Notes: a model not told the origin generated them from the letters alone. A DNA stretch of 64,000 nucleotides from Lentzea jiangxiensis (GCF_900104175.1 NZ_FNIX01000005.1:372001-436000); one strand, 5' to 3'; shown: positions 31,912 to 41,597, numbered from the stretch's first letter. Numbers and translations: made by a program.

Positions 31912-34047
31912 CTAGGGGTTCGGGTAGTGCGCGAGGTAGGCCTCGGTCGAGCCCGCCGTCGCCGTGCCACCCGCGTTGTTGATGATCCGCTGGATGGTTC
32001 CCCTGCCGCCCAGCGACACGGTCACCATGCTGTGGAACTTCACGCCGGGGGTGTTCGGCACCTCGAACGCCCGGTCGGCCACCACCGACGGGTTGGCGTT
32101 CATGAAGGCGTAGCTGCCCAGGCCCCACGCCTCGTGCGTCGTGACGTTGTCGGAAACCTTGTACGCCGCATAGCCGCGCGTCGAGCCGTTCATCCACGCC
32201 GCCTGGTTGGGCACCTCGTACGGCATCTCGTTCTGGTAGAAGTACGTCCGGCCGCCCTGGCCGTTCCAGATGGTCTGGTACTTCTGGTAGTGCTCGACGA
32301 ACAGGCCGTACATCGTCACGTTGTCGCCGTTGACGACCAGTCCGGTGTCGGCGGTGTTGAGGTCCCAGCCGACGCCGTAGGAGTGGTCACCGCGCCACAG
32401 CCACAGGTGGTCGCCGATCACGTTGTGGCTGTTGACGACCAGCGAGGTCGTGGCCCGCCCGACGGCCGAGCCGCCGATGCGCACGTACACGTCGTGCAGT
32501 GACGACGGGTTGGCCGAGTGGCCGGCGTTGCTGCCCGGCGCGCCCATCCGCACCAGCAGCGGCGAGTTGGTCGGGGCCGCGTCGACCAGCAGGCCGGCGA
32601 TCTTCACACCGTCCACATCGGCCACGTCGATCGCCATGTTCCCGTTGGTGGGAATGACGGTCGCGAGCCCGAGGCCCATCACCACGGTGTCGGGACGGGT
32701 GACGCGGATCGGCTCGGACACCTGGTGGACGCCCGGCGTCAGCAGCAGGTGCCTGCCGGCCGCGAGCTGCTGGTTCATCGTCGCCGCCGAGGTGCCCGGC
32801 TTCGCGATGAAGAACTGCGACAACGGGATGTTCATGCCCTGCTGGGTGCCGGACGCCCACGTGGTGCCGCTCGTGTTGGAGCGCAGGGCCGGGACGAACA
32901 CGTTGTAGTTGCCGCTGCCGTCGACGTTGAGGAACGGCTTCTCCCGCACGAGGGGGGTCTGCGCCACGTTCGTGTACGGCGGCTCCGGGAACGAGGTCTG
33001 CGGCGCGTTGCGGGCACCGACGAACACCATGTTCCAGTTCTCCCCGGTCCACGACCCCCACTCGGTGTTGCGCGACAGCCACTGCTGCTGCGAACCGGAG
33101 CGGACCTGGCCCGTGACCACCGAGTCGGCGAGGAAACCGCCGCTGGACCAGCCGTTGTCGTCGAGCTGCACGTTGCCGTAGGTCTTGGTGCGGCGCATCG
33201 CGGACGCCTGCGAGACGGCCCACGTGTTGGTGCCGCCCGGCGGCCGGATCGCGAGGTTCTCCGCGCCGCGCCAGAAGTTGTGCGTCGCGTTGCCCTGGAA
33301 CCAGTCGGCCTCGACGTGCACCTGGCCGTTGATCGTCACGCCGTCCGGCAGCAGGCCCAGGCCGAGGACCTGGGTGAAGAAGCCGATGTTGACGTCGACG
33401 TCGTAGTTGCCGGGCTTGAACATGATCGCGTACCGGCGCGCGTCGTACTGGCCCTGTTCCTGCTGGCGGAAGACGTCGTCCAGCCGCGCCTGGATGGTCG
33501 ACGCCGGCATCGACGGGTCGAAGACCAGCACGTTCGGGCCGAAGTCCGGCTGGCCGGGGTTCGGGTTGCCCGGGGAGAGGCGGAACAGCTGCGCGTTGGT
33601 CCCGTTGCAGGTGTACTGGACCAGCTGGACGTCGCCGGTCGACGCGCCGGGCACGTCGAGGCACTTGCCGCTGTGGCGGCTCACGAACCGGTAGGTGTCG
33701 GTCCCGACCTGTTCGGGGCGCCACTGCTGGTTGTTCGCGCCGAAGTTCTGCCACATGTGGATCGCCGCGTTGTCCGCGGTGGACACGTTCGAGACGTCCC
33801 AGACCGCGCCCTCGCCGACGGTGTAGTACCCACCGCTCGTGGCGGTGAACTTCCAGGTCTGACCCGAGCAGCCTTGTTGGCGGAGCTGTGCGCCGTTGGC
33901 CGTTCCCAGCGACTCCACGCACTTTCCGCTGCCGACGTTCGTCACTTGATAAGCGGTTCCGGGCACCACGTCGGCCTGGGCCGCGACCGTCCACACAGGA
34001 ACGATCGCCGCTGCTGCCAACGCTGCCACCAGCAGGGGGGTTCTCAC
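31912..34047 (-). CDS. secreted RICIN-domain and right-handed beta-helix protein
   Basis: 711 residues from GTG 34047. Signal peptide about 1-25 (AAQA). A RICIN/CBM13 trefoil at about 28-160 shows three QxW-type repeats (GQTWKF, NQQWRP, AQLFRL). From about 172 to the end is a large beta-rich domain (FDPSMPASTIQARLDDVF, then repeated INGQV/VHVEAD and GLLVDA-type rungs) typical of parallel beta-helices found in polysaccharide lyases and glucanases. Related proteins are often mislabelled adenylyl cyclase or coagulation factor 5/8; I see no such domain. Probably a polysaccharide-active exoenzyme with unknown substrate. Confidence 0.75.
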   Translation of the reverse strand: MRTPLLVAALAAAAIVPVWTVAAQADVVPGTAYQVTNVGSGKCVESLGTANGAQLRQQGCSGQTWKFTATSGGYYTVGEGAVWDVSNVSTADNAAIHMWQNFGANNQQWRPEQVGTDTYRFVSRHSGKCLDVPGASTGDVQLVQYTCNGTNAQLFRLSPGNPNPGQPDFGPNVLVFDPSMPASTIQARLDDVFRQQEQGQYDARRYAIMFKPGNYDVDVNIGFFTQVLGLGLLPDGVTINGQVHVEADWFQGNATHNFWRGAENLAIRPPGGTNTWAVSQASAMRRTKTYGNVQLDDNGWSSGGFLADSVVTGQVRSGSQQQWLSRNTEWGSWTGENWNMVFVGARNAPQTSFPEPPYTNVAQTPLVREKPFLNVDGSGNYNVFVPALRSNTSGTTWASGTQQGMNIPLSQFFIAKPGTSAATMNQQLAAGRHLLLTPGVHQVSEPIRVTRPDTVVMGLGLATVIPTNGNMAIDVADVDGVKIAGLLVDAAPTNSPLLVRMGAPGSNAGHSANPSSLHDVYVRIGGSAVGRATTSLVVNSHNVIGDHLWLWRGDHSYGVGWDLNTADTGLVVNGDNVTMYGLFVEHYQKYQTIWNGQGGRTYFYQNEMPYEVPNQAAWMNGSTRGYAAYKVSDNVTTHEAWGLGSYAFMNANPSVVADRAFEVPNTPGVKFHSMVTVSLGGRGTIQRIINNAGGTATAGSTEAYLAHYPNP

Positions 34048-34116
34048 GGGTCACAGGGTGCGGTCGGTTTGTTGCAACCGTCAACGAACTCCACGGTTTC
34101 CGGTCCCGTTCCGGTA

Positions 34117-34136
34117 TTGACAAACTATTTTGTCAA
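34117..34136. promoter_or_regulatory. palindromic operator at the ArsR-type regulator start
   Basis: TTGACAAACTATTTTGTCAA: 8-base perfect arms around CTAT. It contains a TTGACA -35-like hexamer and TATTTT, and ends 8 bases before the GTG at 34145. This is where an autoregulating repressor would bind. It also lies upstream of the divergent RICIN/beta-helix gene. Confidence 0.7.
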
Positions 34137-34144
34137 ATGGGACC

Positions 34145-34651
34145 GTGCTGGTCGTGGAGCTGTCACCGTTGCGCCGGTCGTTGCTGGAGCTGCTGAAGTC
34201 GCCCGCCTCGGCGACCCAGCTGGCGGCGGCCCTCGACCTGCCGCGGCAACGGGTCAACTACCACGTGCGCGCCCTGGAGCAGGCAGGGCTCGTCGAGCTG
34301 GTCGAAGAGCGGCAGCGGCGCGGCTGCGTCGAGCGGGTCCTGCGCGCCAAACCGGGCCGCGAGGTCGCCGCCGGCGTCCAGGACCAGTTCGCCGCGACGC
34401 ACCTGGTGTCCGTGGCCGCCGGGACGGCCCGCGAGGTCGACCGGATGGCCGGCGCCGCCGCCGACGCGGGAAAACGCTTGCTCACGTTCACGGTGGAGAC
34501 GACGGTCCGCTTCGGCGCGCCCGGCGACGTCCACGAGTTCACCGGCGACCTGGCCGAAGCGGTGCGGCAGATCGCCCTGAAGTACGACACCGACAGCGGC
34601 CGCCCCTACCGGGTGGTCGCGCTGGGACACCCCGGAGTGGCAGATGAGTGA
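34145..34651 (+). CDS. ArsR-like helix-turn-helix regulator
   Basis: 168 residues from GTG 34145 (TTG 34130 lies inside the palindrome and is unlikely). Winged helix at about 5-70 (SPLRRSLLELLKSPASATQLAAALDLPRQRVNYHVRALEQAGLV). The C-terminal region is a small alpha/beta segment without metal-binding Cys. It overlaps the SRPBCC gene by 8 bases; ArsR-type regulators co-transcribed with an SRPBCC/AHSA1 partner are a common pair in actinomycetes. Probably represses its own promoter through the adjoining palindrome. Confidence 0.78.
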   Translation: MLVVELSPLRRSLLELLKSPASATQLAAALDLPRQRVNYHVRALEQAGLVELVEERQRRGCVERVLRAKPGREVAAGVQDQFAATHLVSVAAGTAREVDRMAGAAADAGKRLLTFTVETTVRFGAPGDVHEFTGDLAEAVRQIALKYDTDSGRPYRVVALGHPGVADE

Positions 34652-35222
34652 CGAAGGCGTCCGGATCGAGATCACCGTGGCCGCGCCGGTCGGCGAGGTG
34701 TGGCAGTCGTTCCGGGACAGGGAGAAGCTGCGCCACTGGCACGGCTGGGACCTCCCGGAGCTCGACGCCGAGATCGACCACATCTACTTCACCGACGCCG
34801 AGGAGGACGGCACCACGCTGATCGTCCACGGCCACGACACGTTCGCCCTGACCGCCGTCCCCGAGGGCACCCGCGTCGTGCTGACGCGCGCTCCCCAGGG
34901 CACCTCACCCGAGTGGGACGACTACTACGACGACATCACCGAGGGCTGGATCACGTTCCTGCACCAGCTGAAGTTCGCGCACGAGTACCACCCCGGCGAG
35001 AAGCGGCGCACGCTGTTCTGGCCGTGCGAGGTCGATCTCGGGGTGAGCGGGAAGCCGTTCTTCGAGTCGGCGAACCAGCGCGGGGTCGTGGTGGAGGAGT
35101 TCGGACCCGGACTGGTGGTCAGCAGCGCCAAGATGACGGTGGTGACGACGTACGGGTTCTCGGACGAGGAGTTGGAGGCGCTGCGTCAGAAGGGACCGGC
35201 CGAGCTCGCCGACCCGAAGTAG
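34644..35222 (+). CDS. SRPBCC (AHSA1-like) domain protein
   Basis: 192 residues from ATG, overlapping the regulator gene by 8 bases. Starts with RIEITVAAPVGEVWQSFRDREKLRHWHGWD, the START/AHSA1 entry strand and helix, and has HQLKFAHEYHPGEKRRT further on; it forms a hydrophobic ligand-binding cavity. Likely the effector or ligand-sensing partner of the ArsR-like protein. The 3' end overlaps the opposite-strand oxidase gene by 37 bases. Confidence 0.78.
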   Translation: MSDEGVRIEITVAAPVGEVWQSFRDREKLRHWHGWDLPELDAEIDHIYFTDAEEDGTTLIVHGHDTFALTAVPEGTRVVLTRAPQGTSPEWDDYYDDITEGWITFLHQLKFAHEYHPGEKRRTLFWPCEVDLGVSGKPFFESANQRGVVVEEFGPGLVVSSAKMTVVTTYGFSDEELEALRQKGPAELADPK

Positions 35223-36397
35223 CGGGTCAGGAACTCGTTGCGGAACACACCCTTCGGGTCGTGCTCGCGCAGCAGCGCCCGGAAGGCGTCCCACTGCGGG
35301 TAGCGGGCCGCCAGCAGCGGCGCCGGCACGGTGAACAGCTTGCCCCAGTGCGGCCGGGGCGCGATCGCCTCCTCCAGCCGCGGCAGCAGCGCGAGCACGG
35401 CCGGGGTGTTCGGCACCCAGGTGAAGTGGATCGCGAGGCTGTCGCGCTCGTGGGCGGGGCTCAGCCACTGCGGTTCGGCGTCGATCGTGCGGATCTCGCA
35501 GGCCTGCACGAGCGGTGAGATCACCGTCGACATCTCCGCGAGCGCGCGCAGGGCCGTCACAGCGCGGGTGCGGGGGACGAAGTACTCGGTCTGCAGCTCG
35601 TCGCCGACGGACGGGGTGAACTCGGCGCGGAAGTGGGGGAGGCGCTCGTGCCACGGGCCCGGGACGCCTCCCTGCAGCGTGCAGTGGGCGGTGGGCTGGC
35701 CGGGGATCGGGTGGGCGGGCTCGGCGGCCGGGCGGCCCGGGAACGCGAACTCCTCGTCGCCCACTCGGTGCTTCACCCACAGCGTCGCGCCGCCCTGCCA
35801 GTCGATGAACGCGCTCACGCTGTAAGCACCGCCGAACACCTGCTCGAGCCGCACGAGCAGCGTCGTCCAGGCGACGTCCTCGTAGACGGTCTGCGCGACC
35901 TGGAACGACGGCACCACGTCCAGGGTGACGGTCGTGACGACGCCGAGGCCGCCCAGCGACACGGGCGCGCCGGCGGAGGTGAGCTCGACGACCGAGCCGT
36001 CGCCGCGCAGGACCTCGACGGACCGGACGGCGCCCGCCAGCGAGCGGGAGCCCGAGCCGTGGGTGGCCGTGGCGATCGCGCCGGCCACCGTGATGTGCGG
36101 CAGCGACGGCAGCGTGTGCAGGGCGAGACCGGCGGCTTCCAGGCGCACGGCCAGCGTGGCGAGCGTCATGCCGGCGCTCACCCGGACCGTCCGGCCCGAC
36201 ACCTCGAAGACCTCGGGCATCGCCGACAGCGACACCAGCGTGCCGGTCGTGTCGGCGACCGTGTTGAACGAGTGGCCCGAGCCGACGACGTGCACGGCCG
36301 ATGAGCCGCGCACGACCGCACGCAGTTCTTCGGCCGAAGCCGGGGCCACGGCCTGCGCCGAGGTGAACGTGATGTTGCCCGCCCAGTTGGTCCTCAT
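35186..36397 (-). CDS. alditol oxidase-like FAD enzyme (AldO family)
   Basis: 403 residues from ATG 36397. PCMH-type FAD domain with VVGSGHSFN, where His42 matches the residue (His46 in Streptomyces AldO as I recall) that carries FAD covalently; the C-terminal half has EIRTIDAEPQWLSPA and RPHWGKLFTVP of the AldO/xylitol oxidase group. Oxidises terminal hydroxyls of sugar alcohols with release of hydrogen peroxide. Its ATG overlaps the stop of the ABC ATPase gene (ATGA), making it the last gene of a transporter operon. A sugar-alcohol or sugar-conjugate substrate for that transporter is therefore possible. Confidence 0.85.
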   Translation of the reverse strand: MRTNWAGNITFTSAQAVAPASAEELRAVVRGSSAVHVVGSGHSFNTVADTTGTLVSLSAMPEVFEVSGRTVRVSAGMTLATLAVRLEAAGLALHTLPSLPHITVAGAIATATHGSGSRSLAGAVRSVEVLRGDGSVVELTSAGAPVSLGGLGVVTTVTLDVVPSFQVAQTVYEDVAWTTLLVRLEQVFGGAYSVSAFIDWQGGATLWVKHRVGDEEFAFPGRPAAEPAHPIPGQPTAHCTLQGGVPGPWHERLPHFRAEFTPSVGDELQTEYFVPRTRAVTALRALAEMSTVISPLVQACEIRTIDAEPQWLSPAHERDSLAIHFTWVPNTPAVLALLPRLEEAIAPRPHWGKLFTVPAPLLAARYPQWDAFRALLREHDPKGVFRNEFLTRYFGSASSAGPF

Positions 36398-37926
36398 GCG
36401 GACACGGTAAGCGCCGACGCCAGCAATCGTCGTGTGTACTCCTCGCGCGGCGCGGCGAACACCGAGGTTCCCTCCTCCACGACGACGCCCCGGTGCAGCA
36501 CCGCGACGCGGTCGGCGAGGTGCTGCACGACGGCCAGGTCGTGGCTGATGAACAGGCACGCGAACCGCAGCTCGCGCTGCAGCGACAGCACCAGCTCCAG
36601 CACCCGTGCCTGCACGGTCACGTCCAGCGCGGACGTCGGTTCGTCGGCGATCAGCAGGTCCGGGTCCAGCGCGATGGACCGGGCGATGCCGACCCGCTGC
36701 CGCTGGCCGCCGGACAGCTCGTGCGGGTACCGGTCGCGCAACGCCGCGGACAGCTGCACGGCGTCGAGCAGCGAGTCGACCTTCGCCTCCAGCTCCGCGC
36801 CGCGCAACGAGGTGTGCAGCAGCAACGGCTGCGCGATCGACCGGGCGATCGTGGCGCGCGGGTTCAGCGACGACAGCGGGTCCTGGAACACCAGCCCGAC
36901 CCGGCCGCGGTCGGCCTTGCGCAGCGACGCGACCTCCCTGCCCGCCACGGTGATCCGCCCGGTGTACCGGGTGAGCCCGGTGATCGCCCCGGCCAGGGAC
37001 GACTTGCCCGAACCGGACTCGCCGACCAGGCCGAGCGTCTGGCCGCGCCCGATCTCGAACGACACGTCCGACACGGCGCGGAACCCGCCGTAGGTGACGG
37101 AGACGCCGTCGAGCCGCAGCACCGGTTCCCCGGCGGGCCGCGCGGGCAGCTCACGGGTGTCCAGGCGCAGCACCGAGTCGAGCAACGTCCGGGTGTACGG
37201 CTCCCGCGGAGTCGCGAAGACCTCCCGCACCGGACCCGTCTCCACGACCTTTCCGCCGTTCATCACGACGACCCGGTCCGCCAGCTCCGAGACCACACCC
37301 ATGTCGTGCGTGATCAGCAGGACCGCGACCCCGAGCCGGTCGCGCAGGTCCCGCAGCAGGCGCAGGACCTCGGCCTGCACGGTCACGTCCAGCGCCGTGG
37401 TCGGCTCGTCGGCGATCAGCAGCGACGGCTCGTTCGCCACCGTCATCGCGATCACCACGCGCTGCAGCTGGCCGCCGGACATCTCGTGCGGGTACGCCCT
37501 GAACCGCTCCTCGGGCAGGCCGACGAGCCGCAGCAGCTCCAGCGCCCTGGCCTTCGCCGCGGCCCTCGGGACCGCGCGGTGCACCCGCACGGCCTCGACG
37601 ATCTGGCTGCCGATCGTGAAGACGGGGTTGAGGGCGCTCATGGGTTCCTGGAACACCATGCCGACCTCGTTGCCCCGCACCTCGCGCAGCGCGGCGGGGG
37701 ACAGCGAGTACAGGTCGCGCCCGCCGAGCAGCGCCCGGCCCGACACCGACGCCGTCGCCGGGAGCAGCCCGAGCAACGACATCGCCGTGACGGTCTTGCC
37801 CGAGCCCGACTCGCCGACCACGGCGAGGACCTCCCCGGCGGTCAGCGAGAACGAGACCTCGCTGACCGCCGGGGAGCCGGAGCCGAAGTCCACCGAGAGG
37901 TCCTCGACGGACAGCAGTGCGCTCAC
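36394..37926 (-). CDS. fused DppD-DppF type ABC ATPase
   Basis: 510 residues from GTG. Two complete ATPase halves in one chain: Walker A GESGSGKTV and signature MSGGQLQR in the first, GESGSGKSS and LSGGQRQR in the second, each with LLIADEPT.ALDVTVQA Walker B regions. Both halves carry the oligopeptide-transporter C-terminal extensions (REPYTRTLL, REEYTRRLL). It powers uptake by the DppBC pair. Overlaps the binding-protein gene and the oxidase gene by 4 bases each. Confidence 0.92.
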   Translation of the reverse strand: MSALLSVEDLSVDFGSGSPAVSEVSFSLTAGEVLAVVGESGSGKTVTAMSLLGLLPATASVSGRALLGGRDLYSLSPAALREVRGNEVGMVFQEPMSALNPVFTIGSQIVEAVRVHRAVPRAAAKARALELLRLVGLPEERFRAYPHEMSGGQLQRVVIAMTVANEPSLLIADEPTTALDVTVQAEVLRLLRDLRDRLGVAVLLITHDMGVVSELADRVVVMNGGKVVETGPVREVFATPREPYTRTLLDSVLRLDTRELPARPAGEPVLRLDGVSVTYGGFRAVSDVSFEIGRGQTLGLVGESGSGKSSLAGAITGLTRYTGRITVAGREVASLRKADRGRVGLVFQDPLSSLNPRATIARSIAQPLLLHTSLRGAELEAKVDSLLDAVQLSAALRDRYPHELSGGQRQRVGIARSIALDPDLLIADEPTSALDVTVQARVLELVLSLQRELRFACLFISHDLAVVQHLADRVAVLHRGVVVEEGTSVFAAPREEYTRRLLASALTVSA

Positions 37927-39593
37927 TTGGTGATACCCACCTGGAGGTAGTTCGGGTAGGCGGGGAAGTCGGCGATGAAGAAGTTGCCGACCTTGGAGCC
38001 GTGGATGAACGAGTTGCGGGTGTAGATCAGCGGCACGACCGGTGAGTCCTGCATGATCTTCCTGTCGATCGCCGCCCACTTCTTCCCGGCCTCGGCGGCG
38101 TCCACGGTGGACTGCGCCTCCTCGATCAGCCTGTCGACCTCGGGGTTCGAGTACCGCGAGGTGTTGTAGCCGCCCTTGCCGATCTCCGAGGACGCGAAGA
38201 GCGGCTGGATGTTCGCGTTGGCGCTGGGGAAGTCCGGCTGCCACGACGACAGGGTGAGGTCGTAGTTCGGGTTCTCCGAGAGGTTCGTCTCGGTCTCGTA
38301 CGCGTCCGCCTCCAGCGACCGGATGGTCACCTTGATGTTCGCGCGGGCCAGCGCCGCCTGGACGGCCTCGGCCTTCTCGGCCTGGTTGTTCGACTTGTTG
38401 AGCACCAGCGTGAGGTTCTCGACGCCGTTCGGGAAACCGGCCTCGGCCAGCAGCGCCTTGGCCTTCTCCGGGTCACCTTCGGGCTTGGTCTGGTACAGGT
38501 CGAACTGCTCGCGGCCCTCGATGCCCTGGGTGATGAGCGTGGAGGCGGTGTCGCCGGCGAGCTGGGCGGTGCCGGCCGAGGCGATCTGGTACGCGGACTT
38601 GTCGACCGCGTACTGGAACGCCTGGCGCACCTTGAGGTTGTTCAGCGGCGCCTTCTGCGTGTTGAGCGCGAGGTAGGCGACCGCGCCGGACTTCGAGGTC
38701 ACGACGCGCGACTTCGCCGACGGGGTGGCCTGCAGCTGCGCGAGCTGGGCGGGGGAGACGAACGACGAGCCGAAGGCGAACCTGTCGTCACCGGAGTCGG
38801 CGGCGAGGCGCTGCGAGACGACCGAGGCGTCCTGGCCGAGCTGGAAGACCACCTCGTCGGGCAGGCCGCCGCGGACCTGGTCCTTCGCGGGGTCCCAGTT
38901 CGGGTTGCGGGTCAGCTTGACCTCGACGCCCTTGGTGTACGTGCCGACCTGGTAGGGGCCGGACGCGACGGCGCGCTCGTGGTAGTCGGCCTCGGCGCCC
39001 TTGCCCTTCGGCACCGGCGCGAACGCGGGCGTGGAGGCGATCCACGGCCAGTCGCCGTACGGGCGGGTCAGCTTGAACGTGATCGTCTTCGGGTCCGGGG
39101 TCTCGATCGAGTCGAGCTCCTTGCCCTCGAACGGGCCCTTGTAGTCACCGCCGCCGAGCAGGTCCTTGTGGTAGCCGAGGCCGCCGCCGAACGCCGGGGC
39201 GAAGGACCGCTCGACACCCCACTTCACGTCCGCGGACGTGATGGGCGTGCCGTCGCTGAACTTCAGGCCGTCCTGCAGCACGAACGTCCACGTCTTGCCG
39301 CCGTCGGGCGTCTTGCCCGTGTCGGCGAGGTCCGGCACGACCTTCGCGGGCCGGCCGACGGCGTTCTGCCAGCCGGTCAGCCTGCGGTGCACCAGGCCGA
39401 GCGACGTGATCGCGAGGCTCTGCGACTTGGCGGGGTCGAGGTTGAGCGTGCGCGACTCGGACAGGATCCGGAGCGTGCCGCCCTTCTCGGGCTTGGCGCC
39501 GGCGTCACCGGGGGCTTTCGGGTCGTTCGCGCCGCACGCCGACGCCCCCAGGGCGCCGATCAGCGCGATCGCCAGAAGTCTCTTGCTGGACAA
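37923..39593 (-). CDS. ABC transporter solute-binding lipoprotein (SBP family 5)
   Basis: 556 residues from TTG 39593 (GGGGAGAAAG just ahead; no ATG/GTG in a better place). Lipoprotein signal with lipobox LGASAC, lipidated Cys20. The mature part shows family 5 hallmarks: FVLQDGLKFSDGTPITSADVKW near residue 110 and VRQAFQYAVDK. Binds peptides or other bulky solutes outside the membrane and hands them to DppBC. It lies 13 bases after dppB. Confidence 0.92.
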   Translation of the reverse strand: MSSKRLLAIALIGALGASACGANDPKAPGDAGAKPEKGGTLRILSESRTLNLDPAKSQSLAITSLGLVHRRLTGWQNAVGRPAKVVPDLADTGKTPDGGKTWTFVLQDGLKFSDGTPITSADVKWGVERSFAPAFGGGLGYHKDLLGGGDYKGPFEGKELDSIETPDPKTITFKLTRPYGDWPWIASTPAFAPVPKGKGAEADYHERAVASGPYQVGTYTKGVEVKLTRNPNWDPAKDQVRGGLPDEVVFQLGQDASVVSQRLAADSGDDRFAFGSSFVSPAQLAQLQATPSAKSRVVTSKSGAVAYLALNTQKAPLNNLKVRQAFQYAVDKSAYQIASAGTAQLAGDTASTLITQGIEGREQFDLYQTKPEGDPEKAKALLAEAGFPNGVENLTLVLNKSNNQAEKAEAVQAALARANIKVTIRSLEADAYETETNLSENPNYDLTLSSWQPDFPSANANIQPLFASSEIGKGGYNTSRYSNPEVDRLIEEAQSTVDAAEAGKKWAAIDRKIMQDSPVVPLIYTRNSFIHGSKVGNFFIADFPAYPNYLQVGITK

Positions 39594-39606
39594 CGACTTT
39601 CTCCCC

Positions 39607-40602
39607 TCAGGTGAGCCGTGCTCGTGGATCGAGCAGGCCGTAGGACAGGTCGACGACGGCGTTGGCGACGACTACGAGGAACCCCGCGAACAAGGTGCAG
39701 CCGAGCAGCGTGGCGAGGTCGCGGCCGTGGACGGCCTCGATCAGCAGGCCGCCGAGACCGGGCAGGCTGAAGACGCGTTCGGTGATCACCGCGCCGCCGA
39801 GCAGGGAGCCGAACTCGATGCCGGTGAGCGTCACGACGGGCAGCAGCACGTTGCGCAGGGCGTGCTTCCCGACGACGGTCCGCTCCGGCACGCCCTTGGC
39901 GCGGGCGGTGCGGATGAAGTCCTCGCTCATCGTCTCGAGCATCTGCGAACGGGTCAGCTTCACGTAGTGGGCGCCGTGCGCGAACGCGAGCACGCACCAC
40001 GGCAACACCAGTCCCCAGGCCCAGCGCACCGGGTCCTCGGTGAAGGCGGTGTAGTTGCCGACCGGCACCACGTTGAGCTGGAAGCCGAGCACGAGGATGC
40101 CGAGCAGGCCCACCAGGTACACCGGCGCGGACACGCCGATCACGGACCCGGCCAGTGCCGCCCGGTCGAACCAGGTGTCCTTGCGCAGCGCGGCGTGCAC
40201 GCCGATCGCCACGCCCAGGCCGACCCACAGCACGGCCGCGCCGACCGCGAGCGAGAACGTCACCGGCAGCCGGTCGCCGATCAGCTCCAGCACGTCGGCG
40301 TTCTGCCGGAACGAGTAGCCGAAGCACGGCGCGGAGCAGTGGATCGCGGTCACGCCGGTGCCGAACGTCCGCCCGGCGAAGATGCCGCCGAGGAACGTGA
40401 GGAACTGCCGCCACCACGGTTCGTCGAAGCCCATGAACTCCCGCGCCAGAGCGAGGTTCTCCGGTGTGCACGGTTTGCCGCACGCGAGCAGCGCCGGGTC
40501 CGAGGGCACCAGGTAGAACACGACGAACGTGCAGAAGGCCACGATCAGCAGCACGAGCACCATGCCGCCGAGGCGCGTCAGCGCGAACTTGAGGTTCTTC
40601 AC
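39607..40602 (-). CDS. DppB-type ABC permease
   Basis: 331 residues from GTG, overlapping the dppC gene by 4 bases. N-terminal helix (about 10-32), an extracytoplasmic segment with several Cys (ACGKPCTPEN, HCSAPCFG), then five helices and the EAA-loop region RTARAKGVPERTVVGKHALRN. Inner-membrane half of an oligopeptide-type importer. The Cys-rich outer loop is richer than in common DppB proteins. Confidence 0.9.
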   Translation of the reverse strand: MKNLKFALTRLGGMVLVLLIVAFCTFVVFYLVPSDPALLACGKPCTPENLALAREFMGFDEPWWRQFLTFLGGIFAGRTFGTGVTAIHCSAPCFGYSFRQNADVLELIGDRLPVTFSLAVGAAVLWVGLGVAIGVHAALRKDTWFDRAALAGSVIGVSAPVYLVGLLGILVLGFQLNVVPVGNYTAFTEDPVRWAWGLVLPWCVLAFAHGAHYVKLTRSQMLETMSEDFIRTARAKGVPERTVVGKHALRNVLLPVVTLTGIEFGSLLGGAVITERVFSLPGLGGLLIEAVHGRDLATLLGCTLFAGFLVVVANAVVDLSYGLLDPRARLT

Positions 40603-41555
40603 CGGTTGCCGCCCCACCTCGGGTCGAGCGCGTCGCGCAGCCCGTCGCCCAGCGCGTTGAACCCCCACGTGACGGCGAAGAGCGCCACGCCGGGGAAGAT
40701 CAGGTACATCGGGTCCACGCCGACCCAGTCGATCGCGGCGCTGATCGACCGGCCCCAGCTCGGCGTGGGCGGCAGCACGCCGACGCCGAGGAACGACAGC
40801 GCGGCCTCCAGGCCGATCTTGCCCGGCACCGACAACGTTGCCATGACCAGCACCGGACCCCAGAGGTTCGGCAGCAGCTCGGTGCGGAACACCTGCCACG
40901 GCGACGCGCCGAGCACCCGCGCGGCCTTCACGAAGTTCCGCTCCTTGAGCGTGAGCACCTGGGCCCGCACGACCCGCGCGGTCGACGGCCAGCCGAAGAA
41001 CCCGATCACCACGACCAGCAGCAGCACCCGCGGGAACTCCGCCGGCACCACCGCGCCGAGCGCGATCATGAACACCAGGTACGGGAAGCCGAGGAACACG
41101 TCGGCGCTCCAGGTGACGACCCGGTCGACCCAGCCGCCGAGGTAGCCCGCGGCGGCGCCGACCAGCACGCCGAGCCCGATCGACACCAGCGTCGCCGCGA
41201 GCCCGATCAGGAACGAGGTCCGTGCGCCGTGCACGACGATCGCGAACAGGTCGCGGCCGGTCAGGGGCTCGACGCCGAACCAGTGGTCACCGCTGACGCC
41301 GCCGAACGGCCCGGCGGGCAGGCCGGTGTTCACGTCCAGCGCGGACGAGTCGTAGGTGTAGGGGTCGTGGCCCTCGAGGGCGGTGAGGACGTCCGCGAAG
41401 ATCGCGGCCAGGGCGATCACCACGACGGTGACCGTGCCGGCGAGCGCCCAGCGGTCGCGGGCGAGCACTGCGCTGATCGCGGCGGGCACGGACCGCGCGA
41501 CGGGAGTGGACAACTGCGGACCTGCTTCTCGACGTGGTGATCTCTCGGGCGGCAC
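40599..41555 (-). CDS. DppC-type ABC permease
   Basis: 318 residues from GTG 41555; a TTG at about 41512 (MSTPVARS) would give a shorter N-terminus. Membrane helices begin at about 38 (WALAGTVTVVVIALAAIF), and the EAA loop reads VKAARVLGASPWQVFRTELLPN. Pairs with DppB. It is the first gene of a five-gene operon: dppC, dppB, binding protein, fused ATPase, alditol oxidase. Confidence 0.88.
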   Translation of the reverse strand: MPPERSPRREAGPQLSTPVARSVPAAISAVLARDRWALAGTVTVVVIALAAIFADVLTALEGHDPYTYDSSALDVNTGLPAGPFGGVSGDHWFGVEPLTGRDLFAIVVHGARTSFLIGLAATLVSIGLGVLVGAAAGYLGGWVDRVVTWSADVFLGFPYLVFMIALGAVVPAEFPRVLLLVVVIGFFGWPSTARVVRAQVLTLKERNFVKAARVLGASPWQVFRTELLPNLWGPVLVMATLSVPGKIGLEAALSFLGVGVLPPTPSWGRSISAAIDWVGVDPMYLIFPGVALFAVTWGFNALGDGLRDALDPRWGGNR

Positions 41556-41597
41556 AGTAAGCCGATCGTGTGATCACGTCTGCTCGTTCCAAAACGT

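Noticed and set aside
31912-34047. Adenylyl cyclase or coagulation factor 5/8 label for the RICIN protein
   Set aside because: No cyclase or discoidin motif is visible; only RICIN repeats and beta-helix rungs.
36394-37926. Frameshift fusion of two ATPase genes
   Set aside because: Both halves are complete and joined by a normal linker; DppD-DppF fusions are common in actinomycetes.
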